This document shows, piece by piece, positions 25,892 through 34,231 of a stretch of 47,109 bases of DNA. The position numbers and the translations under genes were made by a program. Every line of letters starts with the position of its first letter. Within the stretch, counting starts at the first letter, position 1. The notes under the pieces were generated by a model, which worked only from the letters and a program-made list of their open reading frames with translations, was not told where the DNA came from and did not search any database. The stretch is from an uncultured beta proteobacterium (lineage in GTDB: Bacteria; Pseudomonadota; Gammaproteobacteria; Burkholderiales; SG8-39), in contig CAIOLO010000112.1 of NCBI GenBank assembly GCA_903859155.1, forward strand, positions 1-47,109, in the 5' to 3' direction.

Positions 25892-26107
25892 GTGGGTGCA
25901 AACTTGAAAAATGCCGACGATGTATTCGAGGCGCTCGCGGCACGCTTTCGCGTGCTCTCCGCGTTGATGAGGCTGAAAATCATGCGCGCTGTCTGCGAGC
26001 AGGAGATGGGCGTCTCGCAAATCGTCGATGAGCTTGGCGCGACCCAGACCAACATTTCCCGCCATCTGAAAGAAAGACGGAATCGGCCCGCAATATTAGT
26101 TCTATAA
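25892..26107 (+). pseudogene. Truncated ArsR/SmtB-family repressor
   Basis: 71 codons from a GTG. Residues 1-60 are a normal ArsR N-terminus (FEALAARFRVLSALMRLKIMRAVC, then VSQIVDELGATQTNISRHLKE, the helix-turn-helix). After the recognition helix the frame turns into RRNRPAILVL and stops, with the wing and C-terminal helix missing. The break falls just before the promoter of the intact arsR, suggesting a deletion or insertion junction. I judge it non-functional as a classical repressor, though the dimer/HTH part could still be made. Confidence 0.65.
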
Positions 26108-26115
26108 TCATAGAA
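26100..26115 (+). promoter_or_regulatory. arsR operator and overlapping -10 (near-leaderless promoter)
   Basis: TTCTATAATCATAGAA is a perfect inverted repeat (6-bp arms, 4-bp centre). It contains TATAAT at 26103-26108, which predicts a transcript start near 26115, three bases before the arsR ATG. No ribosome-binding site is visible. A repressor bound here would block RNA polymerase directly. Confidence 0.65.
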
Positions 26116-26117
26116 AT

Positions 26118-26477
26118 ATGGAATCGCAAAACGCCGCCGAACGCCTAGCCGCCCTGGGTCAGGAATCCCGGCTCGCAATCTTTCGTCTGCTCGTGGAAGC
26201 CGGTCCTGATGGCGCGAACCCGACTGTGATCGGCGAGCAACTCGAATTGGCTCCGGCTACCCTGTCGTTCCACCTTGCTCACCTGAGCCGGGTGGGTTTG
26301 ATTCAAGGGCGCAAGGAAAGCCGTTTCATTCGCTACTGCGCCGACTACGCCGCCATCGATGAGTTGATTGTGTTCCTGACACAAAATTGCTGCGGGGGTA
26401 AAGCCTGCCTCCCCAAGACCGCCGCCTTCAGTACCGCGGCGGGTCGCGCGGGGCGTCTGCGCAAGGCCACTCCCTGA
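26118..26477 (+). CDS. arsR: Arsenite-responsive repressor ArsR
   Basis: 119 residues with an ArsR winged helix (ESRLAIFRLLVEAGPDG, then APATLSFHLAHLSRVGLI). Instead of the ELCVCDL metal site of E. coli ArsR, it has Cys91, Cys92 and Cys97 (NCCGGKAC) near the C-terminus, the type known from Acidithiobacillus-like ArsR proteins. It heads the arsenic operon and has a perfect palindrome at its promoter. Confidence 0.92.
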   Translation: MESQNAAERLAALGQESRLAIFRLLVEAGPDGANPTVIGEQLELAPATLSFHLAHLSRVGLIQGRKESRFIRYCADYAAIDELIVFLTQNCCGGKACLPKTAAFSTAAGRAGRLRKATP

Positions 26478-26482
26478 AAGGG

Positions 26483-26509
26483 CCAGAGCCGCGCATTTCC
26501 CGGTTCTGG
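26483..26509 (+). terminator. Hairpin between arsR and acr3
   Basis: CCAGAGCCG (26483-26491) pairs with CGGTTCTGG (26501-26509), a 9-bp stem with one G-T pair. It could reduce readthrough from arsR into acr3 or stabilise a processed end. No strong T-tract follows. Confidence 0.4.
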
Positions 26510-26545
26510 CATTTCTAATGAATCCGTTTTTCCGGAAAAAAGCAA

Positions 26546-27616
26546 ATGAGCGCCATTACAAAGAAACTCTCTTTTCTCGACAGATATCTGACGGTCTGGA
26601 TCTTCGCCGCCATGGCCCTGGGTGTGGGGCTCGGGTTTTATGTGCCGGGCATAGAGGATTTTATCAACGGTTTTCAGGCGGGGGCGACCAACATCCCCAT
26701 TGCGGCGGGGCTGATCCTGATGATGTACCCGCCCTTTGCCAAGGTGCGTTACGAGGAGTTGCCCGATGTCTTCCGTGACTGGAAGGTGTTGGGATTATCA
26801 CTTGTTCAGAACTGGATCCTTGGTCCGGTGCTGATGTTCGCGCTGGCGCTGATCTTTCTTCAGGACAAGCCAGAGTACATGGTCGGGCTCATCATGATCG
26901 GTCTAGCCCGCTGTATTGCGATGGTGATCGTCTGGAACGAACTTGCCAAGGGTTCCACAGAGTACGCGGCGGGTCTTGTCGCTTTCAATTCCATCTTTCA
27001 GGTGCTTTTTTTCAGCGCCTATGCCTGGCTGTTCATCACGGTATTGCCGCCGTACTTCGGCATGACGGGCTCCGTTGTCGATATTTCGATCAGGCAGATC
27101 GCCGAGAGCGTGTTCATCTATCTGGGCATTCCCTGCGTTGCAGGCGTGCTGACTCGCGTGGTTATGTTGCGATTCGTTTCGAAGGATTGGTATCACACCC
27201 GTTTCGTGCCGAAAATCGGACCGATTACCCTGGCTGCGCTGCTGTTCACCATCATTGTCATGTTCAGCCTCAAGGGCAAACTGATAATCAGCATTCCGCT
27301 GGATGTCGTGCGCATCGCCATTCCGCTGCTGGTTTATTTTGTGGTCATGTTTGTTTTTTCGTTTTTTATGAGCATGCGCCTGGGGGCCGGCTACGAAAAG
27401 AGCGCAACCCTTTCTTTTACCGCAGCCAGCAATAATTTTGAACTGGCCATTGCCGTTGCCGTGGCGGTCTACGGGATCAACTCGGGTGTTGCATTTGCGG
27501 CGGTCATCGGGCCTCTTGTCGAAGTGCCGGTCATGATCGGTCTGGTCAACGTCGCGCTATGGCTGCAGAAGAAGTATTTCATTTCTACATCCGCCCCATT
27601 GCCAAGACATGCCTAG
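26546..27616 (+). CDS. acr3: Arsenite efflux transporter Acr3
   Basis: 356 residues with ten membrane helices. The conserved helix-4 motif [18 protein letters not shown] carries the Cys needed for arsenite transport in Acr3 proteins, and the second-half [19 protein letters not shown] contains the conserved acidic residue. It exports As(III) and follows arsR by 68 bp. Confidence 0.96.
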   Translation: MSAITKKLSFLDRYLTVWIFAAMALGVGLGFYVPGIEDFINGFQAGATNIPIAAGLILMMYPPFAKVRYEELPDVFRDWKVLGLSLVQNWILGPVLMFALALIFLQDKPEYMVGLIMIGLARCIAMVIVWNELAKGSTEYAAGLVAFNSIFQVLFFSAYAWLFITVLPPYFGMTGSVVDISIRQIAESVFIYLGIPCVAGVLTRVVMLRFVSKDWYHTRFVPKIGPITLAALLFTIIVMFSLKGKLIISIPLDVVRIAIPLLVYFVVMFVFSFFMSMRLGAGYEKSATLSFTAASNNFELAIAVAVAVYGINSGVAFAAVIGPLVEVPVMIGLVNVALWLQKKYFISTSAPLPRHA

Positions 27617-27650
27617 AGGGCAAGGGTCGACATTCAATAGAGGAAGTTCC

Positions 27651-28022
27651 ATGAAGAAACTCGAAGTGTTTGATCCCGCCATGTGTTGTTCCACCGGCGT
27701 TTGTGGCGTCGAAGTCGATCCTGTGCTGCCCCAGTTTGCCGCCGACCTGATGTGGGCGCAGGAACAGGGTGTTGTCGTTCAGCGCCACAATCTTGGCCAG
27801 GAGCCGCAGGTCTTCGCTTCCAACCCCGCCGTCTTGAAGGAAATGGAGGCAGGCATGGACCGGCTGCCCATCCTTACGGTGGACGGCCATATCGTGTCCA
27901 CTGGCATGTATCCCTCGCGGCAGCAATTGGCGCAGAAACTGGGGATTGCCCTGAACTCCGCTGAAAAACCCCAGATCAAGATCGCCAGCGCCTGCTGCTC
28001 GCCCAAGTCGGGTTGTTGCTGA
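27651..28022 (+). CDS. arsD: Arsenite metallochaperone ArsD
   Basis: 123 residues from the ATG at 27651 (AGAGGAAG upstream). Cys12, Cys13 and Cys18 in DPAMCCSTGVCG match the As(III)-transfer triad of ArsD, and two further Cys pairs lie at the C-terminus (ACCSPKSGCC). ArsD delivers As(III) to the ArsA ATPase encoded 16 bp downstream. Confidence 0.95.
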   Translation: MKKLEVFDPAMCCSTGVCGVEVDPVLPQFAADLMWAQEQGVVVQRHNLGQEPQVFASNPAVLKEMEAGMDRLPILTVDGHIVSTGMYPSRQQLAQKLGIALNSAEKPQIKIASACCSPKSGCC

Positions 28023-28038
28023 GCAGGAGAATCTGATC

Positions 28039-29823
28039 ATGGCGTTGCCGGATATTCAGACCCGGTATCTGTTTTTTACCGGCAAGGGTGGCGTTGGCAA
28101 GACTTCGCTCTCTTGCGCCACCGGCCTTGCTCTGGCCGATGGGGGGAGGAAAGTATTGATAGTCAGCACCGATCCTGCCTCCAATCTGGATGAGGTGCTG
28201 GGTGTTGCCCTGGGTCAGGCGCCTACTGCAATCCCGGAAGCGAGCGGGCTTTTTGCCCTCAACATCGACCCGGAAGCGGCCGCGCATGCCTATCGCGAGC
28301 GCATGGTGGCCCCGTACCGGGGGATTTTGCCGGCTGCCGCCATTCAAAGCATGGAAGAACAGTTCTCCGGCGCCTGCACCGTGGAAATAGCGGCCTTCGA
28401 TGAGTTCTCAAAACTCCTGGGCGACCCGGCCGCAACTTCGAATTTCGACCACGTTATTTTCGATACCGCCCCGACCGGGCACACGCTGCGCCTTCTGACG
28501 TTACCGGCGGCGTGGAGTGAATTCATCGCCACTGCGACTGGCGGTGCTTCGTGCCTCGGGCCGCTGGCCGGGTTGGAAAAGCAGAAGGCCTTGTACGCGG
28601 CGACGGTGGCGCGACTGTCGAATCCGGCGGAGACGGCAGTGGTTCTGGTCAGCCGCCCCGAGGCCGCATCATTTCGCGAAGCCGAGCGCACACGTGCCGA
28701 ACTGGCGGAACTGGGGATTCGGAACATGACCCTGGTCATCAACGGAGTCTTTGCAACCGACAGGCGGGATGATGCGATCGCCACGGCCATGTCGCGCCGG
28801 GCGAGCGCGGCTTTGGCTCAAATGCCCAAGGCGCTGGCAAACCTGCCCGGGGTCACCATTACGTTCCTGCCCAGGGGCACAGTCGGCTTGCAGGCGCTTC
28901 GCCTGATGGCGCATCCGGATGTCGCGGAGATTTCAACTGCCTGCGAAGATTTTCCGACCGCTGGGCTGCCCCCGGGACTTGCCGGGTTGGTGGCAGAAAT
29001 CGCACAGGCGGGATGCGGCGTAATCATGACCATGGGCAAGGGCGGTGTCGGCAAGACCACGCTCGCTGCGGCCATCGCCCTGACGCTCGCCCGACGCGGC
29101 GGCAAGGTGGTGTTATCGACGACCGACCCGGCTGCGCATGTGGCTGCAACGCTGGATGGCAATGTTCCCGGTCTTACGGTGACGCGCATCGACCCGGTTC
29201 ACGAAGTGGCGCAATACACGCGCGAAGTCCTCGAAAAGGCCGGGAAAACTCTGGATGCGGGCGCGCGCGCCATGCTGGAAGAGGATCTGCGCTCGCCCTG
29301 CACCGAGGAAATCGCGGTGTTTCGCGCTTTTGCCCGAACCGTGGATGGAGGCAGGGACGGGTTCGTGGTGCTCGATACCGCGCCCACCGGACATACCATC
29401 CTGCTGCTCGATGCTGCCGAGGCATACCACCGGGAAGTGATGCGCACGCAGGGCGCTATGCCGGAGTCGGTGCGGCAGTTGCTGCCGCGCTTGCGGGACC
29501 AGGACTACACGCGGGTGCTGATCGTGACACTCCCGGAAGCGACGCCGGTACACGAGGCGGAGCGCTTGCAAGGTGATCTGGCGCGTGCCGGGATCAAACC
29601 CTACGCCTGGGTCATTAATCAGTCCCTTCTTGCCAGTGGTACGCACGACCCGTTGCTTTGTCAGCGCGGCGCATATGAGTTGCCATTTATCCGTCGCGTG
29701 GCCGATGTGCCGGGGATGCGTTGTGCACTGATCCCGTGGTTAGCCGTTGACCCGGTTGGTGAACCGGGACTCGCGCAGCTTGTGAGTTCAGGTAACAGAG
29801 ATCGGCTTACAGATGTTCTTTGA
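28039..29823 (+). CDS. arsA: Arsenite-stimulated ATPase ArsA
   Basis: 594 residues with two homologous halves. Walker A motifs GKGGVGKTS (about residue 15) and GKGGVGKTT (about 332) are both intact, each half followed by DTAPTGHT. The metalloid-binding Cys occur at residues 113, 172 and 421, matching the positions known in the E. coli enzyme. It would drive Acr3. The following 212 bp (29824-30035) hold no gene I can support. Confidence 0.96.
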   Translation: MALPDIQTRYLFFTGKGGVGKTSLSCATGLALADGGRKVLIVSTDPASNLDEVLGVALGQAPTAIPEASGLFALNIDPEAAAHAYRERMVAPYRGILPAAAIQSMEEQFSGACTVEIAAFDEFSKLLGDPAATSNFDHVIFDTAPTGHTLRLLTLPAAWSEFIATATGGASCLGPLAGLEKQKALYAATVARLSNPAETAVVLVSRPEAASFREAERTRAELAELGIRNMTLVINGVFATDRRDDAIATAMSRRASAALAQMPKALANLPGVTITFLPRGTVGLQALRLMAHPDVAEISTACEDFPTAGLPPGLAGLVAEIAQAGCGVIMTMGKGGVGKTTLAAAIALTLARRGGKVVLSTTDPAAHVAATLDGNVPGLTVTRIDPVHEVAQYTREVLEKAGKTLDAGARAMLEEDLRSPCTEEIAVFRAFARTVDGGRDGFVVLDTAPTGHTILLLDAAEAYHREVMRTQGAMPESVRQLLPRLRDQDYTRVLIVTLPEATPVHEAERLQGDLARAGIKPYAWVINQSLLASGTHDPLLCQRGAYELPFIRRVADVPGMRCALIPWLAVDPVGEPGLAQLVSSGNRDRLTDVL

Positions 29824-30035
29824 TGATGTCCCACGGTGGTTGGCATACCAGGGAGTGGCAGGTGCGTGGCTATCTGATACCCCTCCTGCGGTGCTTAAGT
29901 GTGCTGCCAAACAGTTCGGGTAATACGTTTCGCGCATCCAGACTCGACGGGTTTGTGCGTTGGCTACATGCGTCCCGGGCAGCCGGTGTTTCCGGTGAAG
30001 TCGGTTGTCTTATGTTGGCGTGAAGGGAATTCATC

Positions 30036-31088
30036 ATGAGTGAATTGACTCTTTCTCAACGAACCCAGCAACTTCCACGGCAAAGTCCGCGAGTGTTTTT
30101 GCTGCTGGCAGTGCTGATCTGGTGGTTTCTTTACCAATCGCTGATCCCGCTATCGGAGGCGATTGTGATGGCATTACCGATCGATCGCGACAGTCACTGG
30201 GGCGGCGCGCTGCAGTTCTTCTTCTACGACACGCCAAAGGTGATGCTGCTGCTCACGCTGGTGGTGTTCATCATGGGTATGGTGAACTCCTATTTCACGC
30301 CGGAGCGCACGCGAGTGCTGCTGGCAGGTCGCAGTGAGGGAGTGGCCAACGCGATGGCGGCAAGCCTGGGCATCGTGACGCCGTTTTGTTCCTGCTCCGC
30401 GGTTCCGCTGTTCATCGGTTTTGTGCAGGCCGGCGTGCCCCTGGGCGTGACCTTCTCATTCCTGATCTCGGCGCCGATGGTGAACGAGGTGGCCTTGACG
30501 CTGTTGTTCGGGATGTTTGGCTGGAAGATTGCGCTGCTCTACATGGGCCTGGGCCTCACCGTGGCCATTGTCGCAGGCTGGATAATCGGCCGTCTGAAGA
30601 TGGAACCTTACCTGGAAGACTGGGTGCGCGACATGCCGCGAATACAGATCTCGGCCGGTGTCGCGCAGCTGTCGCTGCCGGAACGCATCGATGCCGGTTT
30701 TGCCAGCGTGCGTGAGATCGTCGGCAAGGTCTGGCCTTACATCGTTGCCGGCATCGCCATCGGTGGCGCCATCCACGGCTGGGTACCGCAGGATTTCATG
30801 GCGTCGATCATGGGCAAGGACGCGTGGTGGTCGGTGCCGCTTGCCGTGATGATAGGAGTGCCCATGTACACCAATGCCGCCGGGGTCATCCCTATCGTGC
30901 AGGCATTGCTCGCCAAGGGCGCGGCGCTGGGCACGGTGCTCGCTTTCATGATGAGCGTGATTGCGCTGTCTCTTCCCGAGATGATCATTCTGCGCAAAGT
31001 GCTGAAGATCCGGCTGATCCTCACTTTCGTTGGTGTTGTCGCCAGCGGGATTCTCATCGTCGGTTATGTGTTCAACGCGGTGTTGTGA
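30036..31088 (+). CDS. UPF0718/ArsP-like permease
   Basis: 350 residues with eight or so membrane helices. The motif TPFCSCSAVPLFIGF and its repeat PMYTNAAGVIPI are typical of this permease family (DUF318), which includes ArsP, an exporter of trivalent organoarsenicals. Whether this member moves organoarsenicals or another substrate cannot be told. Its place between arsA and a thioredoxin-like gene supports an arsenic role. Confidence 0.82.
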   Translation: MSELTLSQRTQQLPRQSPRVFLLLAVLIWWFLYQSLIPLSEAIVMALPIDRDSHWGGALQFFFYDTPKVMLLLTLVVFIMGMVNSYFTPERTRVLLAGRSEGVANAMAASLGIVTPFCSCSAVPLFIGFVQAGVPLGVTFSFLISAPMVNEVALTLLFGMFGWKIALLYMGLGLTVAIVAGWIIGRLKMEPYLEDWVRDMPRIQISAGVAQLSLPERIDAGFASVREIVGKVWPYIVAGIAIGGAIHGWVPQDFMASIMGKDAWWSVPLAVMIGVPMYTNAAGVIPIVQALLAKGAALGTVLAFMMSVIALSLPEMIILRKVLKIRLILTFVGVVASGILIVGYVFNAVL

Positions 31089-31240
31089 CAATGCTCGACC
31101 CCGCTATCGTTCTACCCCCTGCGCCGGGCGATGGCTTTTCCCCGGGGTACAGCACCGCCGGTTTCGACGCGCCGGCGAGCCTGACGAATTCCAAAAAGTT
31201 TTCTGATTCCAACTGAGTTCAAATTTCAAAGGAGATTTCC

Positions 31241-31477
31241 GTGGATATCAAAGTTCTCGGGACTGGTTGTGCCAAGTGCAAGACTACTGTCGCTCTGATC
31301 GAACAGGTCGCCAAAGCCAAGGGCGTGTCTGTGACGCTGCAAAAGGTGGAGGAAATGCGCGACATCGTGGGCTATGGCGTCATGTCTACACCGGGTGTGG
31401 TGATCGATGGCAAGGTGGTGCATGCAGGCGGTGTGCCCAGCCGCGACAAGATCGAACAATGGTTGTCGGTCTGCTGA
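31241..31477 (+). CDS. Small thioredoxin-fold protein (redox-active disulfide protein 2 type)
   Basis: 78 residues from a GTG with AAAGGAGA upstream. An active-site-like GTGCAKC motif lies near residue 10, a cis-Pro-type MSTPGVVIDG follows, and there is a C-terminal Cys. Such thioredoxin_3 proteins often accompany UPF0718 permeases in arsenic clusters. A 41-codon frame at 31091-31216 upstream has no family support. Confidence 0.87.
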   Translation: MDIKVLGTGCAKCKTTVALIEQVAKAKGVSVTLQKVEEMRDIVGYGVMSTPGVVIDGKVVHAGGVPSRDKIEQWLSVC

Positions 31478-31497
31478 TGCTGAATAGCCGTTTAGCT

Positions 31498-31526
31498 GGC
31501 CGGTTGCGTCGCAAGGCAGACCGGCC
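31498..31526 (+). terminator. Hairpin after the thioredoxin-like gene
   Basis: GGCCGGT (31498-31504) pairs perfectly with ACCGGCC (31520-31526) 21 bp after the stop. It is likely the end of the arsenic operon, although it lacks a clear T-tract. Confidence 0.5.
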
Positions 31527-31637
31527 TTGAAATCAGGCCATGACCACGACTCTGCCTCCGCGAACTTCAACAGCGCATTCGCATCCGGTATCGCGCTGAA
31601 CATGTTGTTCGTGCTGATCGAGGCTTTCCATCGCTAG
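31527..31637 (+). pseudogene. N-terminal fragment of a cation diffusion facilitator (CDF)
   Basis: 36 codons reading LKSGHDHDSASANFNSAFAS, then GIALNMLFVLIEAFHR and a stop at 31635. The His/Asp stretch and NFNxAFAxGIALNxxFVxIEA are the conserved entry to helix 1 of CzcD/DmeF-type metal exporters. The rest of the gene is absent, so a metal exporter gene has been lost here. Family call by motif recognition. Confidence 0.65.
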
Positions 31638-31651
31638 GAGGTTCAATAGCA

Positions 31652-31720
31652 GTGAGATATTACATAAAAAGGATTGAAAAAGTAAAAAAAGGCACGCCAG
31701 TAAATGGCATAGAAAGATAA
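31652..31720 (+). other. Tiny AT-rich ORF after a Shine-Dalgarno-like AGGAGG
   Basis: 22 codons from a GTG, with AGGAGG at 31636-31641 ten bases upstream. Base composition of 31650-31740 is strikingly AT-rich against a GC-rich background. The peptide is basic (Lys/Arg-rich) and not recognised. Coding status is doubtful; the composition points to foreign DNA. Confidence 0.25.
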
Positions 31721-31798
31721 TTAATAAAAATTGCGAAGATGCCGACGCCGGATCTGGTTTTGCGCTACATTGCCCGGATTCCTGCGACGAGACCTCAA

Positions 31799-32773
31799 AT
31801 GAGACACTTCGTTTTCGTAACCGCCCTCGCCCTTGGCGCCGTCAGCTCAAGCTTCGCCCAGGCGCCCGCCGGCTATCCGTCGAAACCGGTGCGCCTCATC
31901 GCGCCCTTTGCCGCGGGCGGCGCGACCGATGTGCTCACTCGGCTGATCTCGGCCGAGTTGCAGCAGGATCTGAAGCAGCCGTTCGTCGTGGAGAACCGCG
32001 CCGGCGCCGGCGGCAATATCGGCATGGAAAGCATCGCCCGTGCGGCCCCCGACGGTTATACGCTGGGCATCGGTGCTGGCGCCACCATGTCGATCAATCC
32101 CGCGCTCTACAAATCGCTGCCCTTCGATGTGGCGCGCGATTTCGCTCCGGTGCAGGTTCTGGTGCGGGTGCAGCATGTGCTCGCCGTCAATAAGGACCTG
32201 CCTCCCGGCAACATGGCCGAACTGATCGCCTACGCCAAAGCAAACCCCGGCAAGCTGAGTTTCGGCTCGCCCGGCACGGGCACGACCTCGCACCTGTACG
32301 GCGAGCTGTTCAGGAGAACCATAGGTGCCGACATGACCCATGTCCCCTATAAAGGAGGCAATCAGGTGCGGGCGGACCTGATCAGCGGCGTGCTGCAGCT
32401 GTCTTTTTCGACACTGGTGGACAGCAAGCAACTGATCCAGTCGGGCCAGTTGAAGGGCATTGCCACCGTCGCGCAGCGGCGGGTGAGCGGATTGCCCAAT
32501 CTGCCCACGTTCGTGGAACTCGGCCTGACCCGCTTCGATTCCGAGAACTGGTTCGGCATCATCACCGGCGCGGGCGTGCCGAGGGACATCGTGCTGTTTC
32601 TCAACAGGCGCATTGCCGACATCCAGGCCCGCCCCGAATACCGGGCCCGCCTGGCGCCGACGGGGCTCGAACCCTCCCAGCCGCAAACGCCGGACGAATT
32701 CGCACAGTTCATCGCCGCCGACGCGAAAAAATGGGAGGTCATCGTCAAGGAGTTGGGGGTGCAGCCCTTCTGA
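31799..32773 (+). CDS. Bug-family tripartite tricarboxylate transporter binding protein
   Basis: 324 residues from the ATG at 31799, which gives a good signal peptide (cleavage after SFA); a longer form from 31739 is less likely. YPSKPVRLIAPFAAGGATDVLTRL, ENRAGAGGNIGMESIARAAPDGYT and later VPYKGG are hallmark Bug motifs. It would bind a carboxylate in the periplasm; no membrane subunits are nearby. Confidence 0.93.
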   Translation: MRHFVFVTALALGAVSSSFAQAPAGYPSKPVRLIAPFAAGGATDVLTRLISAELQQDLKQPFVVENRAGAGGNIGMESIARAAPDGYTLGIGAGATMSINPALYKSLPFDVARDFAPVQVLVRVQHVLAVNKDLPPGNMAELIAYAKANPGKLSFGSPGTGTTSHLYGELFRRTIGADMTHVPYKGGNQVRADLISGVLQLSFSTLVDSKQLIQSGQLKGIATVAQRRVSGLPNLPTFVELGLTRFDSENWFGIITGAGVPRDIVLFLNRRIADIQARPEYRARLAPTGLEPSQPQTPDEFAQFIAADAKKWEVIVKELGVQPF

Positions 32774-32797
32774 GAGGCGCATACCCAAGCGGACGTC

Positions 32798-33391
32798 TCA
32801 CAGCGTGGAGGTGTAATCGCCCCTTCCCGGCCGTGTTCTCGGCGGTTTGCTCTTTGTCACCGCTCCCACGGTCATGAAGCAAAGCGGCTGCTCCTGCTCA
32901 TTCAATCCGAACAGTTGCCTCATCGCCCGGGCATTCAATCCCCTGCCGCTCGATAGTCCCGCGCCAAAGCCCATTGCATGAGCGGCGAGCAGCATGTTCT
33001 GCACTGCGCAGCCGGCGGATATCAGCCTTTCATTCGGGTGGACTGAGTCCTGCGTAGAGTCGAATCGGGCGATCACCAGAACAAGGAGCGGGCCGCGGTA
33101 AGCCTTTTCGCGAGCCTCCTGCTTTTGTTCTTCGGTTGCTCCAGCGTCGCGCTCAACCAGGGCTTCGGCAAAGGTTTCGGCAAGAAGGTGCCGTCGTTCC
33201 TGGGGAATAATCACGAGGCGCCAGGGAATGAGGAGCCCGTGGTCGGGCGCCGCACCTGCAGCACCCAGTATTTTTTCGACCTGTTCCGGGTCCGGCCCCG
33301 GATCGCCAAGCCGCTTGGGGGAAATGTGCTGGCGGGAGTGGATCAGCTTCAGCGTCGTATCAGACAGGTTCTGGATTGGGGTGGTATTCAT
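32798..33391 (-). CDS. Nitroreductase-family protein
   Basis: 197 residues from the ATG at 33391. SRQHISPKRLGDPGPD, GAAGAAPDHGLLIPWRLVII and the later AVQNMLLAAHAMGFG helix are typical of the small FMN-dependent nitroreductase family (YdjA-like). Substrate unknown. It converges on the Bug gene. Confidence 0.85.
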   Translation of the reverse strand: MNTTPIQNLSDTTLKLIHSRQHISPKRLGDPGPDPEQVEKILGAAGAAPDHGLLIPWRLVIIPQERRHLLAETFAEALVERDAGATEEQKQEAREKAYRGPLLVLVIARFDSTQDSVHPNERLISAGCAVQNMLLAAHAMGFGAGLSSGRGLNARAMRQLFGLNEQEQPLCFMTVGAVTKSKPPRTRPGRGDYTSTL

Positions 33392-33529
33392 GGCGCCAAT
33401 ATTACGGCACTCCCGGCGCGAGGCTAGTGGGAGCTGCCGGATAAAGAGATGGTCGGGCGAATAGAGTATTGGCGGTGCTGCTATGCCATCCGGGAAACTC
33501 TTGCAGCCCGGGCGCACTGGTTTCGCGGA

Positions 33530-34165
33530 TCAGTCTGCATATTTGTCCTCGGCTTCCATTCTGACAAAACGGGCGGTGAATTCGCCAAGCGCACGATAAA
33601 AGCCGCTTTGTGCACCGGCGACCACGGCTGCAGCGAAGGGTTCGATCCAGCGGCCGAGATGCTCCTCGAGAAAGCGTTTGCGCAGCGCCGCTCTGGCCTT
33701 GAGGGCGTCGACATTGCCTTCCCGGCGGGCTTCATTTTCGCGAAAGATCAGCAGATAGAGAAACTCCAGTTCAGCAGCGATGTGATCGGGCAGTTCGCGA
33801 AACGCTTCGTCAATGTCGAACCCTCCCTCTGCGTACAGCGCCTGGACCGCCATGGTTGAGTCGCCCATGAGTGTCTTGTCCTTTTCAAGCCAGACCGATC
33901 CGTAGGGCAGGGCGATGGCTTCGGTGGGTCCGAGGAAGAGCCGCGTGTAATCGAGCAGCAGTTCTTCGGTTCCTTCAGAGGCATACAGATCGCCGAGCCG
34001 CTTTGCGTATGCCGCAAGGTCCGGGTGTATGCGAATTGCGGCATTGAACATGGAATCGAAAACCATTTCCTCCGCGAACTCCGGTCCCAACTGGTAATGG
34101 CAGGCAGCCAGAAAGCGGCAAAGATCCTCACGGGCGCTTGCCCTGTCGGCATCGTAAATCGGCAT
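33530..34165 (-). CDS. TorD-family chaperone for the arsenate reductase
   Basis: 211 residues, all-helical, with LDYTRLFLGPTEAIALPYGSVWLE, the Y-x-x-L-F-x-G...PYxSVW pattern of TorD/DmsD chaperones, and AELEFLYLL further on. Such proteins bind the Tat signal and help cofactor insertion into molybdoenzymes. Its position after arrAB points to ArrA as client. A hairpin separates it from arrB. Confidence 0.9.
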   Translation of the reverse strand: MPIYDADRASAREDLCRFLAACHYQLGPEFAEEMVFDSMFNAAIRIHPDLAAYAKRLGDLYASEGTEELLLDYTRLFLGPTEAIALPYGSVWLEKDKTLMGDSTMAVQALYAEGGFDIDEAFRELPDHIAAELEFLYLLIFRENEARREGNVDALKARAALRKRFLEEHLGRWIEPFAAAVVAGAQSGFYRALGEFTARFVRMEAEDKYAD

Positions 34166-34185
34166 GTGGATTCCTGAAATGAGAA

Positions 34186-34205
34186 GGGGCGGATTGAACC
34201 GCCCC
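34186..34205 (-). terminator. Hairpin between arrB and the torD-like gene
   Basis: GGGGCGG (34186-34192) and CCGCCCC (34199-34205) form a perfect 7-bp stem. Read in the operon direction it is followed by a pyrimidine-rich TTCTCATTTC, so it could partly terminate transcription before torD. Confidence 0.5.
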
Positions 34206-34231
34206 CAGTTTACACAGGACGCGCGTCGAGA

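Noticed and set aside
29820-30023. 67-codon ORF between arsA and the permease
   Set aside because: Low-quality composition, no domain, no usable ribosome-binding site.
31091-31216. 41-codon ORF between the permease and thioredoxin-like genes
   Set aside because: No ribosome-binding site and no recognisable family.
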